Source of the DNA: CAYSYY01 sp964576115 [NCBI: uncultured Gemmatimonadota bacterium]
Lineage (GTDB): Bacteria; Blakebacterota; Blakebacteria; Blakebacterales
Length of the DNA: 64,000 bases
Direction: 5' to 3'
Assembly (NCBI GenBank): GCA_964576115.1
Contig: CAZNUA010000011.1
Location: 26,687-90,686 of the forward strand
This document shows positions 62,408 to 64,000 of this stretch, piece after piece (positions within the stretch are counted from its first letter, which is position 1; each line of letters starts with the position of its first letter). Under the pieces are notes generated by a model. The model had not been told where the DNA came from. It worked only from the letters and a program-made list of their open reading frames with translations, and ran no database searches. The translations under genes were made by a program, and so were the position numbers.

Positions 62408-62444
62408 GTCCCCGCGGTCGAGGTGGTATCCCGACCGCGGGGAC
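62408..62444 (-). other. Perfect 12-bp hairpin between hsp20 and dnaK
   Basis: GTCCCCGCGGTC (62408-62419) and GACCGCGGGGAC (62433-62444), 13-nt loop, no T run. It lies 40 nt past the hsp20 stop. It may protect the hsp20 mRNA 3' end, mark a processing site, or limit read-through into dnaK. Confidence 0.75.
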
Positions 62445-62483
62445 GCTCCCGACCTCCCCGCACACGCATTCCTTCGATCCCGG

Positions 62484-62927
62484 TTACTTGACCTGGATCT
62501 CGATTTCCTTCTCCTTGGCTTCTTCGACCTTGGGCAGCGTGATTGTGAGCACACCGTCCTTGTGCGCGGCCCGAATCTTGTCGGCCTGAACCGCGTTGGG
62601 CAGCGAGAAGGACCGGTTGAAGGTGCCGTAGTACCTCTCCGAGCAATGGCAGGAGCCCTCGTCCTCGGAGCGCTCCATCCGGCGCTCGCCCTTGATGGTC
62701 AGGACGTTGTTCTCGACGGTGACCTTGACGTCCTTCTTGTCCACACCGGGGACATCCATCGAGATCAGGTACTCGTTGTCGTTCTCTTCCACGTCGACAC
62801 TCGGCACCCACTCGCGCTCCATGTTGCGGCGCTGCCGTGGCAGGGCGACGTCGTCGAAGAGACGGTTGATCTCACGCTGCATGTTCCAGAACATGTCGTT
62901 CCTCGGCTGCCAGCGAACCAGAGTCAT
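62484..62927 (-). CDS. Small heat-shock protein (Hsp20/IbpA family)
   Basis: 147 residues. Alpha-crystallin domain (about 42-135) with WVPSVDVEENDNEYLISMDV then PGVDKKDVKVTVENNVLTI and AAHKDGVLTITLPK; the N-terminal WQPRNDMFWNMQREINRLFD binds clients. ATP-independent holdase that hands clients to DnaK encoded downstream. The C-terminal IxI motif is present as IEIQVK. GGAGGTGAAGTGAC precedes the ATG. Confidence 0.95.
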   Translation of the reverse strand: MTLVRWQPRNDMFWNMQREINRLFDDVALPRQRRNMEREWVPSVDVEENDNEYLISMDVPGVDKKDVKVTVENNVLTIKGERRMERSEDEGSCHCSERYYGTFNRSFSLPNAVQADKIRAAHKDGVLTITLPKVEEAKEKEIEIQVK

Positions 62928-63469
62928 GTCACTTCACCTCCCAGGTGGTTCTTCCACCCGACTCATTGTCCGCACCGGAGTGCGGAGGGGTTGGCTTTTT
63001 TGTTCTTTCACCTCATGTACTGATCAAAGACCGTGCCAATTCCCCGGTGCCGGGGTGTTATTCCTGTAAGTCTTTGCGAAACAAGATATTACATGGCTTT
63101 ATCAGTCCCCCGCCGACGTCCGGAGCTCGAGCGGTCTTTGAAAGTGCCTGCCGGATTGGCATAAATTGTGTCATTTGTGCGCAGGCTGTGTCTTTCCGGC
63201 GCAGGCTCTGCCGGTTTGACTCATCCCGGGTACATGTCGCTGCAACATCACAAGGGAACTTCCACAGCGCTCCGGGGAGGTAAGGCGCATTCCTCACGGC
63301 AGCAAGCAAGTAAGACCTTGCAACAAGAAAACACATTCTGGTACTTTACAAGAAACTTAGGTGTGCTCTATTGTACCTGTTCAACCGTGCCGCTTACTCA
63401 GCGTCACGTACTTTTCACACGCACGCCGCGATGCACCTCTGTTGCACGGGCGGGTGAGGAGATGTCGGG
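62928..63469. other. Non-coding region upstream of hsp20
   Basis: 542 nt with no convincing gene, clearly richer in A/T than the rest. On the minus strand, upstream of hsp20, it has TTGGCACGGTCTTTGAT (about 63039-63023), close to a sigma54 -24/-12 element but GA instead of GC, and CCGCAC/GTGCGG hairpin arms (62971-62986). No CIRCE or sigma32 consensus. On the plus strand it holds the promoter of the excisionase-like gene (63345-63374). Confidence 0.6.
63345..63374 (+). promoter_or_regulatory. Promoter of the excisionase-like gene
   Basis: TTTACA (63345-63350), 18-nt spacer, TATTGT (63369-63374), about 96 nt before the ATG. Confidence 0.5.
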
Positions 63470-63652
63470 ATGTCGGACATCATGAACACCGACCAGATAT
63501 GCAAAGCCTTCGGCATATCGAAATCGACCTTGAACAACTGGCGCAAAGAAAAGGGACTGCCGTACATCAAGGTGGGACGGACTGTCCGCTACGATTTCGA
63601 CGCCGTGGTCGAATGGCTGAAAAAGCACGAAGTGACCGGCCGCAAGAGCTGA
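63470..63652 (+). CDS. Small excisionase-like helix-turn-helix protein
   Basis: 60 residues, GAGGAG 8 nt upstream of the ATG. A single winged-helix (MerR/excisionase-type) domain: MNTDQICKAFGISKSTLNNW, KGLPYIKVGRTVRYDFDAVV then EWLKKHE. Such proteins serve as phage or element excisionases (AlpA/Xis) or small regulators. No integrase or other phage gene is seen within the window. The A/T-rich DNA in front suggests a mobile-element remnant. Confidence 0.82.
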   Translation: MSDIMNTDQICKAFGISKSTLNNWRKEKGLPYIKVGRTVRYDFDAVVEWLKKHEVTGRKS

Positions 63653-63748
63653 GCGCATTGACAGGACGCCGTCGAGGATTCCCGCACCCTTCCCGCTGAT
63701 TCCCTTCCGTTCTTCACCGCAGTCACCGAATCAAACCCGAGCCCTCTC

Positions 63749-63830
63749 CAGCGCGGAGGCGTACTCATCGTACGCCGCACAAGCTGTGAGGCAGTTCAAC
63801 GAAGAGATCGCGCAAGACCCGCTCAGGTTT
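63749..63830 (-). repeat. Structured intergenic repeat, copy B
   Basis: GCGTAC-TCATC-GTACGC (63759-63775), then CGCACAAGC (63776-63784), then, 34 nt on, CCGCTCAGGTT (63819-63829). The same three blocks in the same order occur in copy A at 63885-63955. Confidence 0.75.
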
Positions 63831-63843
63831 CCTGGGCCGGAGA

Positions 63844-63955
63844 TTTCGTGTCAGATCAAGGCGCTCAAGGAGCGGCGCGGAGAAGTACGTACAGTACGTC
63901 GCACAAGCCGCGACGCCGAGCAACGCCGAGATGACACGAAAGAACCGCTCAGGTT
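63844..63955 (-). repeat. Structured intergenic repeat, copy A, with long imperfect hairpin
   Basis: Outer arms TTTCGTGTCA (63844-63853) and TGACACGAAA (63932-63941) are exact inverted repeats around a further imperfect palindrome (GGCGCTCAAGGAGCGGCGCG against CGCGACGCCGAGCAACGCC) centred on a GTACGTACAGTACGT block (63885-63899). CGCACAAGC (63900-63908) and CCGCTCAGGTT (63945-63955) match copy B. The last bases overlap the TAA of the permease gene. Confidence 0.75.
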
Positions 63956-64000
63956 ATTCGTAGCGCAGCGATTCGATAGGATCCAGCCGCGCCGCCTTGA
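63954..64000 (-). CDS. MacB/FtsX-type ABC transporter permease (C-terminal fragment)
   Basis: Only the last 14 complete codons and the stop lie in the window: the reverse strand reads KAARLDPIESLRYE then TAA. This is the highly conserved ending (P..KA.RLDPI.ALRYE) of FtsX-domain permeases such as MacB/LolCE-related exporters, which expel peptides or move lipoproteins. The gene continues beyond the right edge. Confidence 0.85.
   Translation of the reverse strand, partial: KAARLDPIESLRYE

Noticed and set aside
62928-63060. CIRCE or sigma32 heat-shock promoter in front of hsp20
   Set aside because: No TTAGCACTC-N9-GAGTGCTAA and no CTTGAA/CCCCAT pair could be found.
63168-63485. Possible 105-residue plus-strand gene upstream of the excisionase-like gene
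   Set aside because: Covers the promoter region, no ribosome site, low-complexity translation.

Overview
The window reads as chromosomal sequence from a GC-rich, didermic (Gram-negative) bacterium, most probably an uncultured lineage of the FCB superphylum (Gemmatimonadota / Krumholzibacteriota / Eisenbacteria / Zixibacteria-like); I cannot fix the phylum by eye. The basis is the combination of LPS and outer-membrane genes (kdsB, lptF, lptG, a LolA-like carrier), a giant SprA homologue, YbbR and several predicted beta-barrel and lipoproteins. There are no rRNA or tRNA genes, no CRISPR array and no recognisable transposase.

Layout. 0-5.5 kb (minus): start of kdsB, gatC, pcrA-type helicase, a secreted LysM protein with its own promoter and terminator, phosphomannomutase. 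5.5-8.7 kb (minus): an Rsb-type partner-switching module (membrane PP2C phosphatase, anti-sigma kinase, STAS antagonist) without a sigma factor. 8.7-14.1 kb (minus): aspartate aminotransferase, coaD, rsmD, then PilM-like, pseudopilin-like and ComEA-like genes, then a glutaminyl-cyclase lipoprotein. 14.1-20.2 kb (minus): sprA. 20.4-22.8 kb (plus): lptF-lptG. 22.9-24.2 kb (minus): an A/T-richer beta-propeller gene. 24.4-28.5 kb (plus): a YtrA-type GntR regulator, ABC ATPase and four related membrane proteins, one a 78-residue miniature. 28.6-33.7 kb (minus): Na+-symporter, outer-membrane protein, lipoprotein. 33.9-36.3 kb: ahcY and metK. 36.5-47 kb (minus): a tight run, ftsK-lolA-PTS IIC-IID-HPr-EI-PGI/PMI-nucleotidyltransferase-PfkB kinase. 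46.4-56 kb (minus): comB, gcvT, alr, a three-gene cluster (lamin-tail protein plus two predicted outer-membrane proteins), tsaD, YbbR, a small zinc ribbon. 56-64 kb: cstA, an orphan Xre/MbcA-type antitoxin, an AbrB-PIN toxin-antitoxin pair, metallophosphoesterase, DksA-like, dnaK, hsp20, an excisionase-like small protein, a pair of structured repeats and the C-terminus of a MacB-type permease.

The theme that links distant genes is envelope export. SprA is the outer-membrane translocon of the type IX secretion system. The lamin-tail protein ends in a module resembling type A sorting or FlgD-like domains. A glutaminyl-cyclase lipoprotein lies directly downstream of sprA. Four of the six or seven proteins here with signal-peptide-like N-termini carry Gln at the predicted +1 position, the pattern known in Bacteroidetes as the Q-rule. 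That combination is the observation I rate highest. Others: a CTG or ATT start for kdsB, a perfect operator over the GntR promoter, a PIN toxin lacking one catalytic Asp, a mannose-family PTS cluster without IIA/IIB, and the structured repeats at the right end.
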